Shown here: in pieces, positions 56,038-64,000 of the stretch
Numbering within the stretch: position 1 is the first letter of the stretch
How the letters are laid out: every line of letters starts with the position of its first letter
Assembly: GCA_963732595.1 (NCBI GenBank)
Contig: CAVSZZ010000002.1
Coordinates: forward strand, 124,001 to 188,000
From: JAFGXF01 sp963732595
GTDB taxonomy: Bacteria; Chloroflexota; Anaerolineae; Anaerolineales; Anaerolineaceae
DNA length: 64,000 nucleotides
Direction: 5' to 3'
Notes under the pieces: generated by a model
Told to the model about the DNA's origin: nothing
The model's database searches: none
What the model saw: the letters and a program-made list of their open reading frames with translations, nothing else
Position numbers and translations under genes: made by a program

Positions 56038-57587
56038 TCAAGGTTTAGCGAGCAATGGTAAAAATTGCCAGAGATACGCTTCATAGGCACCTATGTCACA
56101 GGCAGATGTGCCATCATGATTGCCATCCTTCGGGCGCAGGAGATGGCGCTGGTCCAAATAATTACAGGTATTCGGTCCTGCATCGATGGCCGGGCTGTCT
56201 AATAACAAACGGTGCATGTAATTCCAATTATCGACAACACCCAATGGTGCCAGCCTGGGATCCTGGTCGTAGATATTGGTTGCGGTGTCGCCAGTGATCG
56301 TGCAACCAGAATGATCTTCAACCAAGTTGTATCCATTAGAGACAAATGCACCCGAACAATCCCAAAAGTCATTCGCTAAATTATCAGCCAGGATGGTATT
56401 CACCAATGTGGCCGAGCCTCCCCAATTGACCAATCCTCCTCCTTCAGAAGCTCCGGAACCGCTGCTATATCCAGTATAGTTATTCGCGATGGTTGAATCT
56501 GTGATTGTGAGAATCCCCCCGGTGAGATTGAAAATTCCACCTCCCGGGCCACCGTTATAATCACCTGTATCCTCCATAACTGATCCAGCCATATTCGAGC
56601 TGATCGTGGAGGTGTTGATCGTCAGGGTGCCAAGATTAAAGATTCCACCACCCCGGGCGCCATGATTTCCATTCCTTTCACCACATCTATTTTCAGAAAT
56701 AGTTACAAAGTTCAGGGTGATATGACCCGGAGCTCGAGTTATATATTCCGGCACCCTCACCGGCTGTGCCTGTCCCGCTATTATCACCGGTTATATTCAT
56801 GTGGATTAGCGAGTCGGTGGCAGTCAGTGTTCCGGCATTGTAGATTCCGCCGCCCTCTCCTGCAGAAGTTACATCACTGCTGCTACCGGTGGAGTTGTCC
56901 AAAATACTGGTTCCCTGCCCCAGGGTTAATGTTCCTTGATTGTAGATCCCACCCCCATGGCCTGGCAGTGGCGTGGAATTATTATATAAAGCAAGGTAGG
57001 ACGTTGTTAAAGTACCATAATTTAGGATGCCGCCACCTGAAGGATTTGGCACCACATCAGGGTGTCCACCCAAGATCATCAGATGTTCCAATTGAACACT
57101 TACGCCTGCTTGGATATGAACAACCCGGTCAATACTATTTGCATTGATGGTCGAATACGTCGTTGGATCCCCTTGAATGGTGATTCCAGGCAGCGGGGCT
57201 AAAGGCGATTGAATCGATAGAGGAAGGGCAGCACCGGGTGGGAAGGTAAATATCCAGATCTCCGGCAATTCCCGCATCCTCAATACCCGGTATTAGGAGA
57301 TCGAACTCGCCTTCGGGCAGGGTGATCGTATCAGATCCCCAATCACCGGTATGTGAGCAACCACCATAATTGCTATCGTACATAACCGTGTAGATTGCTT
57401 CACGGAGCGAGCAGGAATCATCAAAATCATCAGCTGGGTCAAAGTCGTCATTATTGGTATTCACGACTATGATCGCGCCTGCTGGTGATTTTAAAGATGA
57501 ACTCGAAGCGCTTCCCGATGGAAGGATGATTAACGAAATCAACAGTACCACAATTAGGAAATTATGAATGGTCTGCCACGTTTTCAT
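56038..57587 (-). pseudogene. CSLREA-type surface protein with two +1 frameshifts (copy 2)
   Basis: About 515 residues if repaired. A signal peptide (LIVVLLISLIILPSGSASSS) precedes the CSLREA motif (DDSCSLREAIYTVMYDSNYG). Frame 1 runs to AGIAGDLDIYLPT; one extra base near 57234-57246 leads to GAALPLSIQSPLAPLPGITI and short Gly-rich repeats such as SGGGILNYGTLTTSYLALYN. A second extra base in the CCC at 56726-56728 opens GHITLNFVTISENRCGERNG and NLVEDHSGCTITGDTATNIY. It ends CDIGAYEAYLWQFLPLLAKP. This is the architecture of chlamydial-POMP-like beta-helix (choice-of-anchor Q) secreted proteins. Start ATG 57587. Confidence 0.85.
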
Positions 57588-57777
57588 TAGGTAACCCTCA
57601 CCAGCAAGACTTGTAATGGCGATGAAGCGTCGATGATTTGATAATTGTAACATAGCGGATCGAGTCATTCTTTTACCCTTCGAAGGTGGGATTATTAATC
57701 TCTGTTCACTCCCTTGTCAACCCAGGAGAGGGTTTGAGTGATTTCATTAATAATTACTAAGTAACATTGACAAATAC

Positions 57778-57806
57778 TTGTAAAAATATACGGCTTATGC
57801 TATCAT
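57778..57806 (+). promoter_or_regulatory. Promoter for the HAD hydrolase
   Basis: TTGTAA (57778-57783), 17-base spacer, TATCAT (57801-57806). A leader of about 55 bases would carry an inverted repeat GGATTCGG/CCGAATTC and a T-run just before the ATG. Confidence 0.55.
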
Positions 57807-57868
57807 ATCGGTCGACGGGGATTCGGGTGCCCCCCTCATCCGAATTCTCGTCATTTTTTAATTAAACC

Positions 57869-58537
57869 ATGATCAACACCATTCTCTGGGATATGGACGG
57901 CGTGCTGGTCGAGACCAGCGAAGCGCATTACCGCTCCTGGCTGCAAGCTGCCGATCATTTCAACTTTCCCTTCGATCGCGAGATCTTCCTGCGCCATTAC
58001 GGCATGAATAACGCCAGCACCCTGCATGGCGTCCTGGGTGATACCCTGTCTCCGGCCCGCATCCGGGAGATCGGTGAATACAAGGAAATCTGCTTCCGCA
58101 GGGATGTGAAAGACAGCATGGAATTGCTGCCCGGCGTTGCAGATTGGCTGGAACGTTTCCAGCAGTGCGGCTTGCGCCAGGCGGTCGCCTCCTCCGGTCC
58201 CCCGGAGAACATTGCTCTTTCAGTGGATGTAACCGGCATCCGCAAGTATTTCACTGCCCTTGTTTCCTGCTCGGATGGACCGACCAAGCCGGATCCGTGG
58301 GTGTTTCAGGAAGCAGCCAGGCAGCTAAGCGCCAAACCGGAAGAATGCCTGGTGATCGAGGACACCCCCAACGGGATCAAGGCCGCCCGCAGCGCGGGCA
58401 TGCGAGTTCTGGCCGTGACCACCTCGAATAAAGCGGTGTCACTTCAGTCAGCTGACCTGGTGGTCGAGAATCTTGCCAGGCTCGATTGGGATGAATTCAG
58501 TAGAACCTTCAAGCCGGAGAAATGTCATGAAAAATAA
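57869..58537 (+). CDS. HAD-superfamily hydrolase, beta-phosphoglucomutase-like
   Basis: 222 residues. Motif I TILWDMDGVLVETSEAHYRS has both Asp residues; motif II is VASSGPPENI; motif III is VSCSDGPTKPDPWVFQEAAR with Lys; motif IV is CLVIEDTPNGIKAARSAGMR. The helical cap (about 20-80) fits the beta-PGM or phosphatase group. The substrate is unknown. The stop overlaps the next gene by 11 bases, so the lipoprotein is co-translated. Confidence 0.92.
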   Translation: MINTILWDMDGVLVETSEAHYRSWLQAADHFNFPFDREIFLRHYGMNNASTLHGVLGDTLSPARIREIGEYKEICFRRDVKDSMELLPGVADWLERFQQCGLRQAVASSGPPENIALSVDVTGIRKYFTALVSCSDGPTKPDPWVFQEAARQLSAKPEECLVIEDTPNGIKAARSAGMRVLAVTTSNKAVSLQSADLVVENLARLDWDEFSRTFKPEKCHEK

Positions 58538-58972
58538 ATTGTTACAGCTCATCACTTTAATTGTGATCCTGGCGATGCTGGGCGGTTGTGCTGCCAGCCC
58601 GCGTGCCCTGGAAGGCACCGAACGCGAGGCCGTCCTGGCCTACGCCGAACCGATGGCCGACAACGAACTGGCCGCATTGAATGCCAATGATTATGAGGCC
58701 TTCATCAAAGACTACGATGAGACCATGAAAGAAGTGAGCACACCGGAAAAATTCGCCGATCTGGTCACTTCGGTCTCCACCAAGTTGGGCAAGTACTTAT
58801 CGCGAGAAGTAACCGCAGTGACAGCGGTCGGTGAGGATGCTCATTCTGGTGATCTATAGCGCTGATTTCGAGAAGGAAGAAAACGTCACGGTTAAGCTTG
58901 TATTTCCAACCGGGTGGTGAACACCTGATCACAGGCTTCTGGTTAGACTCTCCCAAGTTGCGCGAGAAATAA
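58527..58972 (+). pseudogene. Small lipoprotein (DUF3887-like), two +1 frameshifts
   Basis: About 145 residues if repaired. The N-terminal signal LITLIVILAMLGGCAASPRA has a lipobox. The line NELAALNANDYEAFIKDYDE and SREVTAVTAVGE follow, then the first frame goes astray near 58834-58837. Frame 2 continues MLILVIYSADFEKEENVTVK and LVFPTG. A GGG run at 58912-58914 carries the second extra base; frame 3 ends EHLITGFWLDSPKLREK. The family name is a guess from the pattern of short lipoproteins with an NTF2-like domain. It overlaps the HAD gene and ends before a terminator. Confidence 0.75.
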
Positions 58973-58976
58973 AGCA

Positions 58977-59007
58977 TAAAAGAGCCGGGGTTTACCCGGC
59001 TCTTTTT
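58977..59007. terminator. Bidirectional terminator between the lipoprotein and mazG genes
   Basis: Stem AAAGAGCCGGG/CCCGGCTCTTT with loop GTTTA, T-run TTTTTGTTT on plus and A-run on the other side. It lies between two convergent genes. Confidence 0.9.
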
Positions 59008-59009
59008 GT

Positions 59010-60460
59010 TTATTCCCTGTCCTTGGCTTCTTCCCACAGGCGGTCCATTTCTTCAAATCCCAGGTCACCCAATGAGATGCCCTTATCACGAGCAGTCTTC
59101 TCGATGTGGGCAAAGCGCTTCTTAAACTTCAGGTTCGTTCCACGCAAAGCGCTTTCGGGGTCAACCTTCAACCAGCGGGCCAGATTGACGACCGCGAATG
59201 CCAGGTCGCCGATCTCCTTTTCCCGCTCCTCCTCAGACTCGGCTGCGAGGACTTCATCCAGCTCCTCATGCACCTTATCGATCACTCCCTCGATGCCAGG
59301 CCAGTCAAAACCGACCCGTGCAGCGCGGTCCTGGATCTCATGCGCATAAGCCAATGCCGGCAGACTGGCAGGCGCCCCGTCCAATAACCCCTTGGTCGGG
59401 TTGCCATTCTGCTGCCGCTCAGCTTCTTTCAGTTTTTCCCAATTCCTTAATACCCCCCTACACCATCCACTTTAAACTCGCCAAAGACATGCGGATGGCG
59501 ATTGATGATCTTGGTATTGATCCCATTGACCACATCGGTCATGTTGAATTGACCGGCTTCGCTGGCGATCTGGGCATTCAAGACGATCTGCAGCAACAGG
59601 TCACCCAATTCCTCGCGCAGATCCGCCATACTGCCGGAATCGATCGCCTCCAGTGCCTCGTAGCTTTCCTCCAGCAGATGCTGGCGCAGGCTGGCATGCG
59701 TCTGCTCACGATCCCAGGGGCAGCCATCCGGTGCGCGCAGGTGGGCAACGACTTCCTGGAAGGTTTCGAAGGCTGCCTTTGAGTCCAATGGCGTTATATA
59801 TAATGAAGTAAACGCACTCAAATGGTCAACATCCGGCAATTCCTTCAGAGTTACCTCAACGTGGTCATTCCCATCGTCTTTTGAAGCATCGATGAGAATA
59901 AGCGGATGCTCATCCGGGTAGACACTGCCCAGCACTTCCCGAAGGCGGCCCGCTTTCTCTGGGGAATCAAGACGATGTGATAACCACCGCTGCGGTTGGC
60001 GGGAAAGTCGGGACATGCCGCTTGCTGAGCATCCCCGCATCCACAATGGTGAGCTGAGATCTTACAGGCAGCCCAACCAACTGGATGACCAGATCCACCA
60101 AGCTCAATCCGGGGATCATGTGCACCGGTATTCCCCTGGCTTCAGCCTCATCGATCATCTCCCGGATACCGGGATAATCCAATCCGGGATGTCCGGTGAC
60201 CGCCAGGCTCACACCCTCCGGTCGTGAGGCCAGGTTGATGAGCCGATCAGCCACCTGCCGGTACCTGGCAACATCATCCAGCTCTTCTTCAGTGCAACAT
60301 CCGGGCAGATCTTGCGAGCCTTGATAGCCATTGCCAGAAGGACCGGATGGTTCGGTTCCAGTGCATATAACTCTGAACAAGACCCAAGGAATTCTCTGGC
60401 CTGGCAGGTCAGATACTTGGGATGTCCGGGGCCCAACCCGAGAAGTGTGATACCGGTCAT
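59010..60460 (-). pseudogene. mazG: Tetrapyrrole-methylase-like/MazG fusion (YabN type), three frameshifts
   Basis: About 480 residues when repaired. Frame 1 from ATG 60460 has the methylase start TGITLLGLGPGHPKYLTCQA. A missing base near 60290 leads to EEELDDVARYRQVADRLINL, SLAVTGHPGLDYPGIREMID and VHMIPGLSLVDLVIQLVGLP. An extra base near 59975-59983 leads to HRLDSPEKAGRLREVLGSVY and the MazG block LRAPDGCPWDREQTHASLRQ, then LLEESYEALEAIDSGSMADL and REELGDLLLQIVLNAQIASE. A missing C in the run at 59453-59458 opens VLRNWEKLKEAERQQ and the second MazG-like end VIDKVHEELDEVLAAESEEE. MazG hydrolyses NTPs. Start has AAGGA upstream. Confidence 0.88.
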
Positions 60461-60481
60461 AATGTCATCCTTATTAAATCA

Positions 60482-60528
60482 AACCTGCCCTTTCAGCATG
60501 CCGATCAGGCGCGATGAAAGGGCAGGTT
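60482..60528 (-). terminator. Terminator after rpsI
   Basis: 13-base-pair stem AACCTGCCCTTTC/GAAAGGGCAGGTT with a 21-base loop, 27 bases past the rpsI stop and followed by TTGATTTAAT. It ends the ribosomal block before mazG. Confidence 0.75.
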
Positions 60529-60554
60529 GAAGAACTCGCCAGAGGATACGCCTT

Positions 60555-60950
60555 CTAGCGTTTGGTGTATGTAGGTGCCTTTCGGGCGCGCTTCAAACCA
60601 GGCTTCTTGCGTTCCTTGATGCGTGGATCGCGGGACATCAGGTTTTGCTTGCGCAATGCGATGTTGAAATCCTCGTTCATCTTAGCCAGCGCTCGCGCCA
60701 GACCCAGTTTGACCGAGTCGGTCTGGCCGGTGGTACCACCACCCTTGACCAACACGGTAATGTCATAACCAGAGCGATCCTGACCGGTGGCTTTCATCGG
60801 CAAGAGGATGGTTTCCATATCACCGGTGCGGCCAAAGTAGGCTTCCAGTTCCTTGTTATTGACGGTAAAAATACCAGTACCGCTGCTCACACGTACACGG
60901 GCGATGCTTTCCTTGCGGCGTCCGACACCTTCAAAGTATTGTCCTGCCAT
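60555..60950 (-). CDS. rpsI: 30S ribosomal protein S9
   Basis: 131-residue basic ribosomal protein. Lines: FEGVGRRKESIARVRVSSGT, VKGGGTTGQTDSVKLGLARA, and the C-terminal tail RKKPGLKRARKAPTYTKR, which reaches the ribosomal P site. Length is normal. It follows rplM in the same transcript, a fixed pair in bacteria. Confidence 0.97.
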   Translation of the reverse strand: MAGQYFEGVGRRKESIARVRVSSGTGIFTVNNKELEAYFGRTGDMETILLPMKATGQDRSGYDITVLVKGGGTTGQTDSVKLGLARALAKMNEDFNIALRKQNLMSRDPRIKERKKPGLKRARKAPTYTKR

Positions 60951-60965
60951 TTATCTAGATCTCCT

Positions 60966-61406
60966 TTACTTCACCGGTTGCGGATTCTGCATGGCGTGGG
61001 GATGTTCCGCTTCGCCGTAGACTTTCAGGTTGCCCAGCAACTTGCGACCCCATTTGTTGTGCGGGAGCATGCCCCAAACTGCTGCTTTGATCACTTTTTC
61101 AGGGTTCTTCGCCAGCAGGTGCCGCAGGTTGATGGACTTCAAACCACCCGGATAGCCTGAATGTTTATGATACATCTCGGTATCCAGTCGCTTTTCACTC
61201 GCCTTGATGTGTTTCGCGTTGATCACGATCACATAATCACCGGTTTCAACACCCGGCGTATAGATCGGTTTATTCTTGCCAAGCAGTATGGCAGAGATTT
61301 GGGTGGCCAGGCGGCCAACAGTGATGTTGGTTGCGTCGATCAGCACCCATTTCCGTTCGATACCTGCTTTCGGGACGTAAGTCTTGTCCACAGTTTCTTT
61401 CTCCAT
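60966..61406 (-). CDS. rplM: 50S ribosomal protein L13
   Basis: 146 residues. Lines: ERKWVLIDATNITVGRLATQ, YTPGVETGDYVIVINAKHIK, KMYHKHSGYPGGLKSINLRH in essence (YHKHSGYPGGLKSI), and VIKAAVWGMLPHNKWGRKLL. This is a standard L13. It starts three bases after the truA stop and is followed by rpsI at 15 bases. Confidence 0.97.
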   Translation of the reverse strand: MEKETVDKTYVPKAGIERKWVLIDATNITVGRLATQISAILLGKNKPIYTPGVETGDYVIVINAKHIKASEKRLDTEMYHKHSGYPGGLKSINLRHLLAKNPEKVIKAAVWGMLPHNKWGRKLLGNLKVYGEAEHPHAMQNPQPVK

Positions 61407-61409
61407 TTT

Positions 61410-62171
61410 TCAATTGATCGCCAGAGTATCACTGCCTGGCGGGTAATTCACTTCAACCAGTGTCAGCCCCTGTGGAGCTGCCAGACCTGGCGTCAGACGT
61501 TTGCCGCTTTCAAGTGCCTGCTGGTAATCCCGGAGGTTCACCAGCCCCTGACCGATCCTGACGTGGATGAAAGTCACACGTCTGACCATATGGTACAGGA
61601 AGGCATTCGCGGTTATTTCAAAGACCAACTCACTTCGGTCGCGCTGCCATCCGGCAAGGATGACCTCACGAATGGTATGACCACCGGGGCGTGTCGGGGC
61701 ACCAAATGCGGAATAATTTCGCACACCCCTGGTCATGGCAGCCGCATCCAACAACAGCTGGTATTGCGGTTCAGGCCACACCCGCCAGGCATAACGTTCC
61801 TTCAGCGGATCCCGCTCGGGTGAACAGAAGATCCGGTAGCGGTAGCGCCGGCTGATCGCCGAGTATCGCGGATGAAAATCCGCCGGGGCGCAATTAATGC
61901 CGGTTACCGCCATATCCTCCGGTAACCAGTTATTGAGGGCTTTCAACATGGCCTGTGTGGGATGGGGCCAGTCCATGTCAAATGCGATCACCTGTCCGGA
62001 GGCATGCACGCCGGTATCCGTCCTTCCGGCAGCCAGGGTGGTATCACCCTGCCAGCCGAGTTTCCGGAGAGCCTGTTCGAACTCCAGCTGAACCGTACGT
62101 GCCTGTGCCTGACGTTGGAACCCTACGAAATGGGTCCCATCATAACTCAGGATAACTTTGTAACGTGCCAT
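61410..62171 (-). CDS. truA: tRNA pseudouridine synthase A (38-40)
   Basis: 253-residue enzyme that makes pseudouridine at positions 38-40 of the anticodon arm. The catalytic Asp is in TTLAAGRTDTGVHASGQVIA near residue 52. Other lines: LSYDGTHFVGFQRQAQARTV, NYSAFGAPTRPGGHTIREVI and NAFLYHMVRRVTFIHVRIGQ. Length and motifs are typical. Located between rplQ and rplM, a common order. Confidence 0.96.
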   Translation of the reverse strand: MARYKVILSYDGTHFVGFQRQAQARTVQLEFEQALRKLGWQGDTTLAAGRTDTGVHASGQVIAFDMDWPHPTQAMLKALNNWLPEDMAVTGINCAPADFHPRYSAISRRYRYRIFCSPERDPLKERYAWRVWPEPQYQLLLDAAAMTRGVRNYSAFGAPTRPGGHTIREVILAGWQRDRSELVFEITANAFLYHMVRRVTFIHVRIGQGLVNLRDYQQALESGKRLTPGLAAPQGLTLVEVNYPPGSDTLAIN

Positions 62172-62197
62172 TCCAAACCGGTCCTAAACCGGATGGA

Positions 62198-62581
62198 TTA
62201 TTCCTCAACCAGTTCGATCTGGACCATCTCCGCCGCATCGCCCAGGCGGGGACCCAGCTTCATGATACGGGTGTAACCACCCGGACGATTTTCATAACGT
62301 GGGGCGATATCGTCAAAGAGTTTCTTGACGGTCTCTACATTTCCTCCACCGAGGATTGAAGCTGCCTGACGACGCGCATTCACCTTTTGGATATCGGTGC
62401 CCTTTGCGCTGTTGCGAGCCAGGGTGATCAACTTCTCAGCTTCCCCACGGATAGCCAGCGCTTTGATGTGGGTGGTCTGGATCTTCTCATGTTCGAACAA
62501 TTGCTTGATCAGCGTACGGCGCAAAGCCTCGCGTTGATCCTTCTTCCTGCCTAATTTAAAACCTGCTACTCGATGACCCAT
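62198..62581 (-). CDS. rplQ: 50S ribosomal protein L17
   Basis: 127 residues. Lines: GHRVAGFKLGRKKDQREALR, FEHEKIQTTHIKALAIRGEA, IDDIAPRYENRPGGYTRIMK in essence (APRYENRPGGYTRI), and GDAAEMVQIELVE. Standard bacterial L17. It follows rpoA by six bases. Confidence 0.97.
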   Translation of the reverse strand: MGHRVAGFKLGRKKDQREALRRTLIKQLFEHEKIQTTHIKALAIRGEAEKLITLARNSAKGTDIQKVNARRQAASILGGGNVETVKKLFDDIAPRYENRPGGYTRIMKLGPRLGDAAEMVQIELVEE

Positions 62582-62587
62582 TCCAGT

Positions 62588-63553
62588 TTACTCCACATCT
62601 TTTTCTTCATGCAGGTAGCCTTTTTCGCGCATCTTTTGGACGAGTTCATCAAGACTCTTCTCGCCAAAATTGCGAATTGACATGACTGCTTCATTACCTT
62701 TATCCAGCAGTTCCAACACATCCCCTACTGTGGTGATGCCGGTCCGTTTGAGAGAGTTGAACACTCTCACCGAGAGGTCTAGATTCTCGATCGGGGTCTC
62801 AGCGGCTTCACTGGTCAAATGACTGCTGGCAGCTTCCTTTTCAACACCGATGGGTAATGCTTCCTCGCTGATGCCGGCGACAAAGCGCAGGTGATCAATG
62901 AGGACCATGGATGCCATCCCGAGAGCCTTCTCGGGGCTGATCGTACCATCGGACCAAATTTCCAATTCAAGACGGTCAAAGTTCGTGCTCTGACCCACAC
63001 GGGCGGAGCCAACCGTCCAATTCACGCGTTTGATCGGGCTGAAGATCGCATCCACGGGCAGCTCACCAATTGGCAGATTGCCACTGCGTTCCGATGCCGG
63101 AGAATACCCACGGCCTTTTTCAACCGTCAGGTCGATCTCAAGTTTGATCTTCCTTGCATCAACGGTGAATAATTCCAGGTCAGGGTTGACGATCTCCACC
63201 TCGGGTGGAGCGATGATATCCGCCGCGGTCACAATACCTTCACCACGGACATCGAGATGCAGCTGGGCTGAATCGACCGAATGCAGCATCATGCGCAATT
63301 GCTTGATCTGGAGCATGAGCTGAATGACATCCTCACGCACACCCGGGATCTCAGAAAATTCATGGGTGACATCTGAAATACGGATGGATGTGACCGAGGC
63401 GCCCTCCAGTGAGGACAGCAGAACACGCCGCAGCGCATTGCCCAGCGTCACCCCATAACCACGCTCAAGCGGGCCGATAATGAATTTACTGTAATTACGG
63501 GCTTCCGCAACCCGTTCGACCTTTGGAATAACCATGTTACCTAATACCGTCAC
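62588..63553 (-). CDS. rpoA: RNA polymerase subunit alpha
   Basis: 321 residues. The N-terminal domain has FIIGPLERGYGVTLGNALRR and VLLSSLEGASVTSIRISDVT, then VHEFSEIPGVREDVIQLML-type text (HEFSEIPGVREDVIQLML). The C-terminal domain has LSVRVFNSLKRTGITTVGDV, with LLDKGNEAVMSIRNFGEKSL and DELVQKMREKGY. It dimerises to start polymerase assembly and the CTD contacts UP elements and activators. The GTG start 63553 is backed by AAGGAG with a six-base gap; an ATG lies six codons in. Confidence 0.97.
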   Translation of the reverse strand: MTVLGNMVIPKVERVAEARNYSKFIIGPLERGYGVTLGNALRRVLLSSLEGASVTSIRISDVTHEFSEIPGVREDVIQLMLQIKQLRMMLHSVDSAQLHLDVRGEGIVTAADIIAPPEVEIVNPDLELFTVDARKIKLEIDLTVEKGRGYSPASERSGNLPIGELPVDAIFSPIKRVNWTVGSARVGQSTNFDRLELEIWSDGTISPEKALGMASMVLIDHLRFVAGISEEALPIGVEKEAASSHLTSEAAETPIENLDLSVRVFNSLKRTGITTVGDVLELLDKGNEAVMSIRNFGEKSLDELVQKMREKGYLHEEKDVE

Positions 63554-63606
63554 GTTTTACTCCTTGCCAATACACCATTTAATTCCCGCGTATTGACCTG
63601 ATGGAG

Positions 63607-64000
63607 CTACCGAGAGTAATACTCAACGATTAGCTGCTCATTGAGATTGCCGTCTATCTCGGCACGCTCAGGTGACCGCAATACACGACCCGAAAGGGTC
63701 TTGACATCGCGTTCCATCCAAACCGGGATGGTTCTCTTCTCTGCAAAATCGGGCAACTCTTTGAAGAATGTCGAGTCGCGCGATCCTTCACGCACAGACA
63801 ATTGATCACCCGGTTTGAGAACCAGGGAGGGAATATCCGTGCGACGATCATTCACCATGAAATGGCCATGCGTTACCAACAGACGTGCTTCTGACCGATT
63901 GACTGCATAACCCATGCGGAAAACGACGTTGTCGAGACGCATCTCCAGGGTCTGGAGCAAATTCAAACCGGTCAGGCCGTGTTGGCTGGAGGCCTTGCCA
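63607..64000 (-). CDS. rpsD: 30S ribosomal protein S4, C-terminal part (cut by the window edge)
   Basis: The frame enters from base 64000 with GKASSQHGLTGLN, then LLQTLEMRLDNVVFRMGYAV, NRSEARLLVTHGHFMVNDRR and TDIPSLVLKPGDQLSVREGS, the S4 domain. It ends DGNLNEQLIVEYYSR, the normal S4 end. The 5' part lies outside. S4 nucleates 30S assembly. It precedes rpoA on the same strand with a 53-base gap. Confidence 0.96.
   Translation of the reverse strand, partial: GKASSQHGLTGLNLLQTLEMRLDNVVFRMGYAVNRSEARLLVTHGHFMVNDRRTDIPSLVLKPGDQLSVREGSRDSTFFKELPDFAEKRTIPVWMERDVKTLSGRVLRSPERAEIDGNLNEQLIVEYYSR

Overview
The window looks like a chromosomal segment of a Gram-positive-like or monoderm bacterium. It is most probably a Chloroflexota of the Anaerolineae type. 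This is inferred from protein style and gene mixture: a YabN-like methylase-MazG fusion, CSLREA-type surface proteins, YfhO-type membrane proteins, a MoxR/DUF58/DUF4129 cluster, and ribosomal genes in the order rpsD-rpoA-rplQ-truA-rplM-rpsI. No database search was possible, and no rRNA, phage, IS element or CRISPR array was seen.

Layout. At 1-1.05 kb is the 5' part of ileS (minus strand) behind a T-box leader with its own promoter. At 1.1-3.7 kb is a Zn/Mn ABC importer. At 3.7-9.7 kb are three large membrane proteins (two YfhO-like, one unknown). At 9.8-13.1 kb are a coiled-coil zinc-ribbon protein and a membrane-anchored NACHT-HEAT NTPase. At 13.1-18.6 kb are the yggU/yggT/yggS/pgeF cell-division-associated cluster, then a DUF2085 protein, a TlpA-like thioredoxin, CcdA and an L,D-transpeptidase. 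At 18.6-24.5 kb are hutH and a phytol/dolichol-kinase-like gene (both frameshifted), smpB, an MFS carrier and a ParB-like/USP fusion. At 24.6-34.5 kb is a mostly plus-strand run: zinc ribbon, PfkB kinase, parA, parB, amidohydrolase, two histidine kinases, a response regulator, an XRE protein, GNAT and a DsbA-like protein. At 34.5-37.9 kb is a SAM-by-product recycling set (ahcY, PfkB kinase, mtnA) behind a strong promoter. At 38-47.9 kb are a lytic transglycosylase, ppdK (broken), a receiver protein, dinB, tRNA-Thr, udk, a DedA-like protein and an M20 peptidase. At 47.9-54.2 kb are DUF4129-DUF58-MoxR, rsmG and a GH5 glycosidase. At 54.2-57.6 kb are two tandem broken CSLREA surface-protein genes. 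At 57.8-60.5 kb are a HAD hydrolase, a broken lipoprotein gene and a broken mazG fusion. At 60.5-64 kb is the ribosomal/rpoA block, with rpsD cut by the window edge.

The most striking property is a series of single-base frame disruptions in otherwise well-conserved genes: hutH, phytol kinase, ppdK twice, DUF58, GH5 next to its start, both CSLREA genes, the lipoprotein twice and mazG three times. Most are +1 and many sit in short homopolymers. Genes between them are intact. Base-calling or consensus errors are the simplest reading; real gene decay or programmed +1 frameshifting are alternatives that raw reads would separate. Regulatory points of interest are the Ile T-box, a possible attenuator in the mtnA leader, and two genes (rsmG, udk) whose TATAAT box lies only six bases before the start codon, which implies leaderless mRNA.
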